A stretch of 64,000 bases of DNA from Pseudomonas putida NBRC 14164 (GTDB taxonomy: Bacteria > Pseudomonadota > Gammaproteobacteria > Pseudomonadales > Pseudomonadaceae). The notes beneath the pieces were generated by a model. The model saw only the letters and a program-made list of their open reading frames with translations, was not told the origin of the DNA and did no database searches. The position numbers were made by a program, and so were the translations under genes. Shown piece after piece: positions 1 to 8,786 of the stretch. Numbering within the stretch: the stretch's first letter is position 1; each line of letters starts with the position of its first letter. The DNA lies in NCBI RefSeq assembly GCF_000412675.1, contig NC_021505.1:924501-988500 (forward strand), in the 5' to 3' direction.

Positions 1-86
1 GCGGTCATTTCCGCCAGGGTCGGGCAGGACCACAGCAGGGCGAAGCTCAGGCCGATGCCAGCTTTCACGAAGGGATTAAGCGTCAT
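1..86 (-). CDS. algE: Alginate outer-membrane export porin AlgE, 5' end only
   Basis: Only the first 28 codons lie in the window; the gene runs off the left edge. The visible part starts [15 protein letters not shown] and continues through a hydrophobic stretch to a probable cleavage region (CPTLAE), so it reads as a Sec signal peptide. Its ATG overlaps the algK stop in an ATGA arrangement, and algE follows algK in all known Pseudomonas alginate operons. AlgE is the 18-stranded beta-barrel through which alginate leaves the cell. The identity rests mainly on operon position, since no barrel sequence is visible. Confidence 0.85.
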
Positions 87-1510
87 AGCGAGTCCTCACC
101 GTCTACTTCTTTTTCGTCGTCTTGCAGGGCTTCGATGGCCAGGGTGCTGTTGGCCCCCTGCGCCATGCTGCCGCGCGCCTGTTTCTCTTGCGCCAGCAGT
201 TGCTGGGCCTGGCTGCGCTGGTCAGGGGTCAGTTGCTGGTCGAGCTGCTGGAGCATTTCTGTCGATTGCGGCGTCGGGTTGGCCTGGGACAACTGCGCGA
301 ACACCCAGGCATTGCCCGGTTGCGGCCGAATACCGTGGCCTTCGCTGAACAACTGGGCCAGCGCATAGTCGGCGCTGTTCTGCCCGCCACGGGCGGCGGC
401 CAGCAGGTTGTCGACGGCCTTCTGCGGCTCGACATTGCCCAGGTAGCCGCGGCGGTACAGCTGGCCCAGGTAGTAATGGGCGCTGATTTCACCGGCGTCG
501 GCGGCGGCTTGCAGGTGCTGCTCGGCTTTTTTTGCGTCGGCCGGCAGGGTCTTGCCTTCGTAGTACAGGCGGCCCAGCAACAGTTCGGCGCGTGGCTGTT
601 CGGCCTCGCGGCCCTTGTCGATGTAGGCCAGCAACTGGTCGGTGTCGCCCAGTTCGGGGAAGTCGTACACCAGTTGCGCCAGGCTGACCCAGGATGCCGG
701 GTTGGCCGGGGCTACCTGTTCGAGCAGGTCCTTGGCGGTTTTCTCGTCGGTCTGGCCCAGGCTGCGGTCGGCCAGTACCCGGGCAACGCTGTCGACCCGG
801 GTGGCCGGTACGGCGCCACGGGCGTAGGCGGATTTCAGCTGGCCGAGCAGGGCGGCTTGCTGGTCGGCCTGGCCACGTTTCTGGTACACGGTGGCCAGTT
901 CGACGTAGCAGATGTCGGTGGTGCTCAGCGCGGCCTTGCAGATCTTTTCCACGTCGCCCAAGTGCTGGTCGTAGGTGCCCTGGGTGCGGTACAGCAGCAC
1001 CTGGGCCAGGCCCGCTTCGGGGTTGCCGGCGGCGCGCCACTGGTCGATCTGCTGCTGCGCGTTGACCTTGGGGAAGCTCTGCGGGTAGCTGAGGTAGAGC
1101 ATGGCCAGCGGAATCAGGGTGTTGCTTTCGCCCTGTTTCGCGGCCTGCTTGAGCAGGGTTTCCGCTTCCTCGCGTTCGGCCTGGGTGCTGTCGGGCTTGG
1201 CTACCAGCAGGCGGCCAAGGCGCGCCTGGGCGCGGGGCGAGGTGGCGGCCGCGGCGCGGTAGGTGGCCTCGGCTTCCTTGATTTGCGACGGGTCGCGGGT
1301 GGCCACCTTGATATCCGCCAGGCCCACCTGCGCTTCGCTGTAGCCCAGGTCGGCCAGGGCCTTGTAGTTGCGCTCGGCCAATGCCGTGTCGCCACGCTTC
1401 AGGGCTTCGTTGGCCAGGCGCTGGTCAGGCAGGCCGGCACAGCCGGCCAGGGTGATGGCAGCAGCAAGGGCACACAGGCCCAGGTTTGCGCGCTTCTTGT
1501 AGGGAATCAT
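83..1510 (-). CDS. algK: Alginate biosynthesis lipoprotein AlgK
   Basis: The 475-residue product is an outer-membrane lipoprotein of the alginate export complex that helps place AlgE. The N-terminus is a lipoprotein signal peptide with lipobox LAGC (Cys24). The rest is a run of helical Sel1/TPR-like repeats, visible as recurring units such as [35 protein letters not shown] and [14 protein letters not shown]. The length agrees with AlgK of other pseudomonads. It starts 12 bp after alg44 and overlaps algE by 4 bp, so it is the fourth gene of the algD operon. Confidence 0.95.
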
Positions 1511-1522
1511 GCGGTGATCCTC

Positions 1523-2689
1523 TTACAGCCCACGGGCCACGGCTTTGTCGATCAGCCAGTTCATTGACGGGCCACGGTCGCTGTTGACCGCTGCCGGGCG
1601 GCCGGCGAGTTCGGCGGGCATGCCACTGTCAGGCTTGATCTGCACGCGGATGTCGGAGGACAGGTCTTCGCTGTTGAGGCTGGTGCTGCTGACGATCTGG
1701 CCGGTGCGCACTTCGTCTTCGCCGGCGACCTGGAAGTTGACCCGGGTACCTGGCTTGACCTCGTCGAACTGGCGGTAGCTGAAGCGCGCCTCGACCATCG
1801 GCGTGGTGGTGCGCGGGATCAGCTGGAAGATCGCCTGACCCTTGGCCGCGTACTGGCCATCGTCCACCAGCTGGCGGGCGACCACGCAATCGCAGGGGCT
1901 GGTGAGGGTGCCTGACAGCTGCTTGCCGAACAGTTCCTCGATCTTCGCCGGTTCCAGCTGCGCGTCGTCCAGGTTGCCCTTGAGCATGTCCAGCATGCTG
2001 GTGGTGAAGCTGGCAAGTGGTGCGCCCTTGGCGATCTGCCCACCGCTTTCGACCAGGCTGCTCACAGTGCCGTCGCGCGGCATGGTGATAGTGGTGGTCG
2101 GTACCGCGACCACACCGGCTTCGGCGTGGCTGACGAAGTACATGCCGTACAGCGACTTGGCGACGAAGCCGAACGCCGCAACGCCAACTACGAACACGCC
2201 GAGGGTGACGGTAACCGCCTTGAGTCGGCCGAAGGCGCTCAGGCCCGAACCACCGTCCTTCTGCTTGCGTGCCTTGGTGAAGTTGTCGCGCTGCAAGGTG
2301 CTGAGCACATCGCCGATGCTGATCAGCTCACCCGACAGGTGGCTGGTGATGATGTGTCGCAGCGTGGCGATGTCGCGTGGTTCAAGGTTCTGGAACTGCG
2401 CACCGGTACGGCCATTGTCCGGGTTGTACGAGCGCACCTGGAACTCGATGTCGATCGACAGGCCCAGGTTGTCGACCACGAACTGCAGGCGCCCGCGCAG
2501 CACATCGCCCACCGACAGTGGCTGCTTGGTGTGGAAGCTCAGGCCACCGGCGGAAAGGTCGTCGACCTTCACTTCGTGGGTTTGGCGCTGGGCGTCCAGG
2601 AAACGCAGCTTGGCGGGAATGCGTACCCGGGCGTGTTGGCGCTGGGCTTCGGACTCATGCACGACATTGACGTTCACGGCGGTATTCAT
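1523..2689 (-). CDS. alg44: Alginate polymerase co-factor Alg44 (PilZ, c-di-GMP binding)
   Basis: The 388-residue inner-membrane protein works with Alg8 as c-di-GMP-dependent alginate polymerase. The N-terminal PilZ domain has both ligand motifs, R17-QHA-R21 and the D44-x-S46-x-x-G49 element. One transmembrane helix follows at about residues 157-178, then a periplasmic HlyD/membrane-fusion-like region (about 190-385). Polymerisation is therefore expected to be controlled post-translationally by c-di-GMP. The gene lies between alg8 (37-bp gap) and algK, as in P. aeruginosa, where Alg44 is 389 residues. Confidence 0.95.
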   Translation of the reverse strand: MNTAVNVNVVHESEAQRQHARVRIPAKLRFLDAQRQTHEVKVDDLSAGGLSFHTKQPLSVGDVLRGRLQFVVDNLGLSIDIEFQVRSYNPDNGRTGAQFQNLEPRDIATLRHIITSHLSGELISIGDVLSTLQRDNFTKARKQKDGGSGLSAFGRLKAVTVTLGVFVVGVAAFGFVAKSLYGMYFVSHAEAGVVAVPTTTITMPRDGTVSSLVESGGQIAKGAPLASFTTSMLDMLKGNLDDAQLEPAKIEELFGKQLSGTLTSPCDCVVARQLVDDGQYAAKGQAIFQLIPRTTTPMVEARFSYRQFDEVKPGTRVNFQVAGEDEVRTGQIVSSTSLNSEDLSSDIRVQIKPDSGMPAELAGRPAAVNSDRGPSMNWLIDKAVARGL

Positions 2690-2726
2690 GGTGGTTTGTT
2701 CCTGTTAGATCCGATCCGGGTTGGGC

Positions 2727-4217
2727 TCACACGACCATGAACAGCACAGCAACGAAGATGCTGGCAGCCGAGAAGGTCATGGTCCGCGAGGACCAGGTGT
2801 TGAACCATTGTTGAAAGCTGGCGAGGTCACGCTTGAGGGCAGTGGGCTGACGCGTCCAGGACTGCTTGTCGAGGCGGAAGAACACGTAGATCTTCATCAG
2901 CGCGCCGATGATCTGGTTGTAATAGAGAATCAGCGGGTAGGCCGGGCCCACGTTGTGGCCGGAGCACAGCAGCATGATGGTGAGGATCAGGCGGGTGATG
3001 CCGATCCACAGCAGGTACACCAGCAGGAAGGCCAGGCCGAACTTGAGGCTGGCGATCACCGCCACGGTCAGCCCCAGCAGGCTGGTCCACATCGACACGC
3101 GCTGGTCGAACAGCACGATGCTGGTGAACAGCCCCAGACGGCCCAGCCCCAGGCCCAGTGCACGGGAGTTCTGCCGCAGGTTGTTGCCGTACCAGCGGTA
3201 CATCAGCTTGCGGCTGGCCTTGAAGAAGCTCTTTTCTGGCGGGTGCTCGACCGTGTTGATGGCGGCGTCCGGCACGTAGAAGGTGTCGTAACCCAGGCGC
3301 ATCAGGCTAAACCAGCTGGATTTGTCGTCACCGGTAAGGAACTTGAAGCGGCCCAGGCGCCAGTGCATCAGCGAATCGCTTTCGACGTCGGCGATGAACT
3401 CGGGGTTGGTCACCACGCTTGCGCGGAACATCGACATGCGTCCGGTCATGGTCAGCACGCGCTTGGACAGGGCCATAGAGCACATGTTGATGTGGCGCTG
3501 GGCGAAGCGCAGCTTGTGCCACTCGCTCATGATGTAGCCGCCACGTACTTCGCAGAACTCGTTGGTGGTCAGGCCGCCAACGTTGGGGAACAGCTTGAAC
3601 CACGGCACGGTCTTGCGGACCACGCCATCGGCCAGCACGGTGTCGCCGTCGATCACGGCCACCACGGCGTTCTCGTCCGGCAGCATGCGCGAGATGGCGC
3701 GGAAGCCGTAGGCCAGGCCATCGCGCTTGCCGGTACCGGCAATGCGCACGATGTCCAGCTTCACATGGGCCGGCGGGTTGTACTTGGCCCACAGGCTCTT
3801 AACCAGCAGTTCATCCGACATTTCCACCAGCGAGCAGACCACGGTGGTGGGGAAGCCGCAGTTGATCGCCTCGCGGATCACCGAGCTGTACACCTGGGCG
3901 GTGGTCAGCGCTTCGATGCGGAAGCTGGTCACCATCAGGTAAACGTGCGACGGGTCGGTGGCATCGCCCATTTTCTGCACCTTGCGGCGCAGGTACGGGT
4001 ATACGCCGTAGAGGAAGATCATGCCGCGGATGAAATGGGTGGCGCCCATGGAATAGCGCCAGATGCCGACTGCGCCGACCAGGAAGATGAAGTGCTTCGA
4101 CTGCGAGTCGAAGATATCGGCTGGCAGGGCCAGGGCGATCAGCATGAGCAGGCTCATGTAGAGCAGCCACCCGGCGCACTGCAACAGCACGGTCTGGAGC
4201 CTTTGCATGTTCAGCAT
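2727..4217 (-). CDS. alg8: Alginate polymerase glycosyltransferase Alg8
   Basis: This 496-residue, membrane-embedded family 2 glycosyltransferase polymerises GDP-mannuronate into polymannuronate at the inner membrane. Hydrophobic helices flank a cytosolic catalytic domain with the GT2 acidic motifs: the nucleotide-binding Asp region [15 protein letters not shown], a second acidic motif near VESDSLMHW, and a downstream TGDDKSSW stretch. C-terminal membrane helices follow. It is the second gene of the operon, 65 bp after algD, and needs Alg44 for activity. Confidence 0.95.
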   Translation of the reverse strand: MLNMQRLQTVLLQCAGWLLYMSLLMLIALALPADIFDSQSKHFIFLVGAVGIWRYSMGATHFIRGMIFLYGVYPYLRRKVQKMGDATDPSHVYLMVTSFRIEALTTAQVYSSVIREAINCGFPTTVVCSLVEMSDELLVKSLWAKYNPPAHVKLDIVRIAGTGKRDGLAYGFRAISRMLPDENAVVAVIDGDTVLADGVVRKTVPWFKLFPNVGGLTTNEFCEVRGGYIMSEWHKLRFAQRHINMCSMALSKRVLTMTGRMSMFRASVVTNPEFIADVESDSLMHWRLGRFKFLTGDDKSSWFSLMRLGYDTFYVPDAAINTVEHPPEKSFFKASRKLMYRWYGNNLRQNSRALGLGLGRLGLFTSIVLFDQRVSMWTSLLGLTVAVIASLKFGLAFLLVYLLWIGITRLILTIMLLCSGHNVGPAYPLILYYNQIIGALMKIYVFFRLDKQSWTRQPTALKRDLASFQQWFNTWSSRTMTFSAASIFVAVLFMVV

Positions 4218-4282
4218 CCGTCGAGAATTCGGGAAAGGGTGGGCGACGCAGGCTGTGAGGCCTGCACCGCCCGGCCGAGGGC

Positions 4283-5599
4283 TTACCAGCAGATGCCTTC
4301 GGTACGGCTGGTGGTGCAGGTCGGTTTGCTCATGAAGCCGACCAGGTCGATCACCTGCTTGCCGGCTGGCGCTTGCTGGGCCAGCGCGCGGAACTGCTCG
4401 TCACGGTTGCCGAGGACGATGATGTCGGCGTTGTCGATCACCTGCTGGAAGTCGGCATTGAGCAGCGACGACACGTGCGGGATCTTCGACTCGATGTAGT
4501 CCTTGTTGGCGCCGTGTACACGGGCGTACTGGACGTTCTCGTCGTAGATGTCCAGCTGGTAGCCCTTGCCGATCAGACGCTCGGCCAGCTCTACCAGGGG
4601 GCTTTCGCGCAGGTCGTCGGTACCGGCCTTGAAGCTCAGGCCGAGGAGGGCGACCTTGCGCTTGTCATGGGCTTCGATCAGCTCGAAGGCGTTCTGCACC
4701 TGCGATTCGTTACTGCGCATCAGCGAGTCGAGCAGCGGTGCACGCACGTCGAGGCTGGCGGCACGGTAGGTGAGGGCGCGCACATCCTTTGGCAGGCACG
4801 AACCGCCGAAGGCGAAGCCAGGACGCATGTAGTACTGGGACAGGTTCAGCACCGTGTCCTGGCAGACCACGTCCATCACTTCACGCCCATCAACGCCTAC
4901 CGCCTTGGCGATGTTGCCGATCTCGTTGGCGAAGGTGACCTTGGTGGCGTGCCACACGTTGCAGGTGTACTTGATCATCTCGGCCACTTCGATCGGCTTG
5001 CGGATGACCGGGGCGTCGAGTTCTTCGTACAGGGCTTGCAGGATGTCGCCGCTGGCGGTGTCCAGTTCGCCGATGACGGTCATCGGTGGCTGGTCGTAGT
5101 CCTTGATCGCGGTGCTTTCACGCAGGAATTCCGGGTTGACTGCGACACCGAAGTCGACGCCGGCTTTTTTGCCCGAGCAGTCTTCGAGGATCGGGATGAC
5201 CACGTTCTTGACGGTACCCGGCAGCACGGTGCTGCGCACCACGATGGTGTGGCGGCGGGTGGTGTCACGCAGTACGTAGCCGATTTCACGGCACACCGAC
5301 TCGATGTACTCCAGGCCCAGGTCGCCGTTCTTCTTGCTGGGCGTGCCCACGCAGATCATCGACACGTCGCTGGCACGGATGGCTTCGGCGAAGTCGGTGG
5401 TGCCGCGCAGGCGGCCATTGGCGATGCCCTGTTGCAGCAGTGCTTCCAGGCCAGGTTCGACGATGGGCGACTTGCCCTGGTTGATCAGGTCGATCTTGGT
5501 GCTGGACACGTCCACACCGATCACTTCATGGCCACGCGCCGTCAGGCAGCCTGCACAGACTGCACCTACATAACCCAAACCAAAGATGCTGATACGCAT
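4283..5599 (-). CDS. algD: GDP-mannose 6-dehydrogenase AlgD
   Basis: AlgD oxidises GDP-mannose to GDP-mannuronic acid with two NAD+, the committed step of alginate synthesis. The Rossmann motif [11 protein letters not shown] is at residues 7-17, and the catalytic cysteine is Cys268 in [10 protein letters not shown], matching the family. I start at the ATG at 5599 (MRISIFG, 438 residues), because an AGGTGA Shine-Dalgarno lies just upstream. A GTG three codons earlier would overlap that site. algD is the first gene of the operon and follows a roughly 430-nt leader with an AlgU-type promoter. Confidence 0.97.
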   Translation of the reverse strand: MRISIFGLGYVGAVCAGCLTARGHEVIGVDVSSTKIDLINQGKSPIVEPGLEALLQQGIANGRLRGTTDFAEAIRASDVSMICVGTPSKKNGDLGLEYIESVCREIGYVLRDTTRRHTIVVRSTVLPGTVKNVVIPILEDCSGKKAGVDFGVAVNPEFLRESTAIKDYDQPPMTVIGELDTASGDILQALYEELDAPVIRKPIEVAEMIKYTCNVWHATKVTFANEIGNIAKAVGVDGREVMDVVCQDTVLNLSQYYMRPGFAFGGSCLPKDVRALTYRAASLDVRAPLLDSLMRSNESQVQNAFELIEAHDKRKVALLGLSFKAGTDDLRESPLVELAERLIGKGYQLDIYDENVQYARVHGANKDYIESKIPHVSSLLNADFQQVIDNADIIVLGNRDEQFRALAQQAPAGKQVIDLVGFMSKPTCTTSRTEGICW

Positions 5600-6038
5600 C
5601 GCTATCACCTCATGTGTTTATCACGCCGGCGCCTCCGCAGAGAGCCGGGCTGGGTTGATTAACATCAGTTTTCAGGCGCACGGGTCCATGGCGAATGCAC
5701 ACTTCGCCGAGCGCAGGCAAAATAAATCCGGAGCGCAAAAAGTTATGCACTCAAAGTTGGCAGTAAAAAGCCAGTAATTAAAAAACGTGCCCTGAAATGC
5801 AGCCGTCTTTATTGCAATGCGCTACTTGGCGCGTTGCTGTGCTTGTTTTTTCAAGTGGATAAATCCTTTGAAATCAACCACTAGGACGATGTGTAAGGGA
5901 CGCGTCTCCTGCATGGGACAAGGTTTTCGGGGGATCCCGTGCTACCTGTCGAAGTTACCAGGGCGGGTAGTAGATACCTGCCGTTGTCATCTGTAAGTCA
6001 TCTCTCACAGCCCGTAGGCAGGAAAATCGTTACGGCAC
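5600..6038 (-). other. Long untranslated leader of the alginate operon
   Basis: About 430 nt lie between the predicted start of transcription (near 6032) and the algD ATG. No ORF in either strand has convincing coding features here. The stretch is AT-richer than the flanking genes, with A/T runs around 5715-5790 on the plus strand. A long algD leader is also known in P. aeruginosa (roughly 370 nt). It could hold post-transcriptional control sites, but I recognise no riboswitch. Confidence 0.55.
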
Positions 6039-6066
6039 TATGAGCGATCTCCCGCAGGAGAAGTTC
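6039..6066 (-). promoter_or_regulatory. AlgU (sigma-22, RpoE-like) promoter of the alginate operon
   Basis: Read on the minus strand, GAACTT (6066-6061) is followed after 17 nt by TCATA (6043-6039). The -35 element is an exact match to the AlgU/sigma-22 consensus GAACTT; the -10 TCATA resembles the consensus TCTGA. Transcription should start near 6032. The position at the head of algD and the long leader agree with the characterised P. aeruginosa algD promoter. The -10 is imperfect, so the call rests mainly on the -35 and on context. Confidence 0.7.
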
Positions 6067-6145
6067 CTGAGCGGGTTTCGCCCGAATGAAAGATTTCTAA
6101 ATATTTATTCAGTTATGGGCAGTTTCAAATTGATAGCACGCGGGT

Positions 6146-6174
6146 GTTTCACCCCCGTGTATCAAGGGTGAAAC
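6146..6174. promoter_or_regulatory. Operator-like palindrome upstream of the algD promoter
   Basis: GTTTCACCC (6146-6154) and GGGTGAAAC (6166-6174) form a perfect 9-bp inverted repeat with an 11-bp spacer. The half-site centres are 20 bp apart, about two helical turns. A second, imperfect hairpin (CACGCGGGTG / CACCCCCGTG, 6138-6158) overlaps its left arm. It lies about 115-140 bp upstream of the predicted algD start, where activators or repressors such as AlgR, AmrZ or AlgB would bind, but it matches no consensus I can name. Confidence 0.45.
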
Positions 6175-6420
6175 TGTTACGAGATATTTTTATGCCAGCA
6201 TCCGAAAAAATTTTTCAGAATTCGTCAAAAAAGGTATGAACGGTCTTATGGCGTTTGGCGATAAATGTGTGGGTGGTGGTTTTTTGGCGTCGAAATAGTG
6301 ACATAGTGGCAATTTGCAGCGAGCCCCATTGCAGGGCGGGGGGACGTTTCATGGCAGCAGTCTCTTCGCAGTTAAAGACGCTTCCACAGGTGTGGCGCTG
6401 GCCGGTAGCTCATCGCGCAT

Positions 6421-6448
6421 CCTGTGGGAGCGGCTTTAGCCGCGAAGA
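6421..6448. repeat. Single REP element downstream of yaaA
   Basis: CCTGTGGGAGCGGC followed by TTTAGCCGCGAAG has the Pseudomonas REP form: a GTGGGAG head, a GCGGC-TTTA-GCCGC hairpin and a GCGAAG tail. It sits just past the yaaA stop codon. Unlike most REPs in this window it has no inverted partner. Confidence 0.75.
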
Positions 6449-6461
6449 GGGCGTCACAGGG

Positions 6462-7241
6462 TCAGTCCGAGGGATGATCCCGCAAAAACACCAGATGGTC
6501 CTGCCTGGAGTGCTCGGCACTGTAGTAGTACCCCTGCACGTCGAACTGCTTGAGCTGTTCCGGGTCGCTGATGCGCTGCTGGATGACGAAGCGGCTCATC
6601 ATGCCGCGGGCTTTCTTGGCGTAGAAGCTGATGATCTTGTACTGGCCGTTCTTCAGGTCCTTGAAGTCGACATTGATCACCCGGGCCTTCAGCGCGCTGC
6701 GTTTCACTGCACTGAAGTACTCGTTGCTGGCCAGGTTCAGCAGCACGTCATCGCCTTGTTCGGCCAGGGCCTGGTTCAGCCATTCGCTGATGCGTGTACC
6801 CCAGAAGGCATACAGGTCCTTGCCGCGGGCGTTGGCCAGCTTGGTGCCCATTTCCAGGCGGTAGGGCTGCATCAGGTCGAGCGGGCGCAGCAGGCCGTAC
6901 AGGCCCGAAAGCATGCGCAGGTGGTCTTGCGCGTAGCTGAAGTCGTCCTCGCCCAGGCTCTCTGCGTCAAGGCCGGTGTACACGTCACCCTTGAACGCCA
7001 GCAGGGCCTGCTTGGCATTGGCGGGGGTGAAGTCCGGGGTCCAGCTGCCGAAGCGGGCGGCGTTCAGGCCTGCGAGCTTGTCGGACAGGTGCATCAGTTC
7101 GCTGATCTGCGCCGGCGACAGTTCGCGCAGTTGCTGGATCAGTTCCTGGGAGTCGTCCAGGTACTGGGGCAGGGTGAAACGCTCGGTTACAGGCTTGGTG
7201 TCGTAGTCGAGGGTCTTGGCGGGGGAAATCACCGTCAGCAT
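6462..7241 (-). CDS. yaaA: Peroxide stress resistance protein YaaA (DUF328)
   Basis: The 259-residue protein belongs to the YaaA/UPF0246 family. In E. coli this DNA-binding protein lowers intracellular iron during H2O2 stress. The family signature [15 protein letters not shown] opens the protein, and [29 protein letters not shown] and [15 protein letters not shown] are typical conserved blocks. I start at the ATG at 7241, which gives that signature N-terminus; an ATG six codons upstream is possible but non-conserved. It is divergent from the deacetylase-like gene. Confidence 0.92.
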   Translation of the reverse strand: MLTVISPAKTLDYDTKPVTERFTLPQYLDDSQELIQQLRELSPAQISELMHLSDKLAGLNAARFGSWTPDFTPANAKQALLAFKGDVYTGLDAESLGEDDFSYAQDHLRMLSGLYGLLRPLDLMQPYRLEMGTKLANARGKDLYAFWGTRISEWLNQALAEQGDDVLLNLASNEYFSAVKRSALKARVINVDFKDLKNGQYKIISFYAKKARGMMSRFVIQQRISDPEQLKQFDVQGYYYSAEHSRQDHLVFLRDHPSD

Positions 7242-7378
7242 CGGGTCGGCTCCTGGCATCGTTGGCCACAGATTCTACGGGCCGGGCGGTGCAACTCCAA
7301 ACTATGGCGACGATAGTCACAGACCATGCCCGGTGCAGGCGCTATAGTTCGCGTTTTGCCGTTACGGAGCCTTCCACC

Positions 7379-8515
7379 GTGCGCATTGCCTTTGCCTTGC
7401 TGGCCGCTCTGCTGAGCCTGGCCGTGCAAGCCGCCCCTTTACCCCAGGTGAGCCTGGACCGCAGCCTGTGGCCCGAGCAACTGAACAGCCCGGCGCTGTT
7501 CGATGTCGCCTCGCGGGCCGAGATTCTCTCGTTTGCCCAGGTGCTGCATGAAAGTGAATTGCTGGACGACGCGGCGTTGGCGGCGCGGCTTGGGTTACGA
7601 CAGATCAACCTGCAGAAGGTACGCCTTGTGCGTGCGCGCATGTGGCAGCGGCTGTGGGAAGGGTATGAACAGGCGCAGCGCAGCTGCGAGCAGGATGCCT
7701 CATTCTGCTACCCGGTAACATCAATGGCGGATCTGCGCATGCAATCCGCGACGTTCGCCGCCGATGTCGGCACGTTCTATACAAACTGGATCGAGCCGAG
7801 CCACCAGTTCCATGTGCGTTACCTGGACGAACAACTGCGCAAAGCCGCCTTGCTGCCGCAAACCAGCAGCGAGGTGGAGCGCCTTTCTGCGCGTGAGCGT
7901 AATGGCGATGAACTGAACGACCGTATGTTCCTGCTGACCTTCGTCGGCGGCCCGGGGCCAGAGGGTGGCAACACCGATTCGCTTGCCGACTACCTGCGCC
8001 GGCAGAAGCTTGAAGGCACCTTCTTCGTGTTGGGGAACCGCTTACAGCAACGCCGTGACGCCGGGGCGGCAAATGCCTTGCGCCAGGTCTACCGCGGCCA
8101 GTGTGTGGGCATTCAGGGTTGGGAATACCGTTCCCATGCCCAGTGGACGGACTGGCAGGACTCGTTGCGGCGCAGCCAGGCACGGGTGCAGGCCGACCTG
8201 CCGGCAGAGTATGTGCCGTTGTTTCGGCCCCCCTACGGGCAGCGTCGTGCCGATGGCGAGGCGTTCATGGCCAGCCAGCAGCTGCGGGTGTCGTTGTGGG
8301 ATATCGATGCCCTGGACGATGGCGCACTGAGCGCAGAGGCCTCTGCGCAGCGGGTGCTGACCCTGATGCTGCTGTGGCGCAAGGGCGTGATCCAGCTCCA
8401 TGACAGCCTGCCCAAGGCCCAGCCGGCGGTGGAGTGGTTGCTGCGCAACACTGCCCAGAGTGGCATTGGCTGGGCGGATTGCCGGGAATATGCTTATCGC
8501 GAAGAGGGGGTATGA
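7379..8515 (+). CDS. Secreted polysaccharide-deacetylase-fold protein, probably non-catalytic
   Basis: From the GTG start at 7379, preceded by ACGGAG, the 378-residue product has a signal peptide (about residues 1-19, ending VQAAP) and a C-terminal NodB-like domain (about 183-365). Motif 3 RPPYG (283-287), motif 4 WDIDALD (307-313) and motif 5 LHD (340-342) are present. Motif 1, normally TFDDG, reads TFVGG (187-191), and the motif 2 HxxxH pair reads Q246-x3-Y250. The base and zinc ligands thus appear lost. The family de-N-acetylates chitin- or peptidoglycan-like sugars; this member may instead bind sugar. The N-terminal 160 residues are unrecognised. Confidence 0.75.
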   Translation: MRIAFALLAALLSLAVQAAPLPQVSLDRSLWPEQLNSPALFDVASRAEILSFAQVLHESELLDDAALAARLGLRQINLQKVRLVRARMWQRLWEGYEQAQRSCEQDASFCYPVTSMADLRMQSATFAADVGTFYTNWIEPSHQFHVRYLDEQLRKAALLPQTSSEVERLSARERNGDELNDRMFLLTFVGGPGPEGGNTDSLADYLRRQKLEGTFFVLGNRLQQRRDAGAANALRQVYRGQCVGIQGWEYRSHAQWTDWQDSLRRSQARVQADLPAEYVPLFRPPYGQRRADGEAFMASQQLRVSLWDIDALDDGALSAEASAQRVLTLMLLWRKGVIQLHDSLPKAQPAVEWLLRNTAQSGIGWADCREYAYREEGV

Positions 8516-8786
8516 CTTCTGAGCGTAGTCCCCTCTGGCTTCGCCGCCAAGGCTTCTTCATCAATCAGAAAAATAAACTTCAAAACACATAAAAATACTT
8601 TTTTCGTTCATCGGTTTTGCGGTATGAAGAAACCAGACAGCCGATTCCTGCAGCACAGGTGGCGTCATCCAGGCCCACCTAGCCAGGTTCGCTTCCCGCC
8701 CGTAACAACGCGGTGCAGGGGAGACCGGTAGTCACTCTGCGGCGCAACAGACCGCGCCGTGTGGCTTCGACATAAGGTGACCGAGT

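Noticed and set aside
2721..4499. 592-codon plus-strand ORF across alg8 and algD
   Set aside because: Antisense to alg8/algD, rich in His/Gln/Val as expected from GC-rich shadow frames; no ribosome site or family.
6303..6322. Sigma-54-like TGGCA..TTGC near the algD upstream region
   Set aside because: GG and GC are only 6 nt apart instead of 10.
6255..7316. 353-codon plus-strand ORF across yaaA
   Set aside because: It is the opposite-strand shadow of yaaA, whose minus-strand product matches the family from end to end; the plus frame has no recognisable domain.
8624..8731. 35-codon ORF in the leader of the PIN-PhoH gene (starts MKKPDSRF)
   Set aside because: No Shine-Dalgarno before the ATG, basic Pro/Arg-rich composition, and no relation to known PhoH-linked antitoxins; I treat it as chance.
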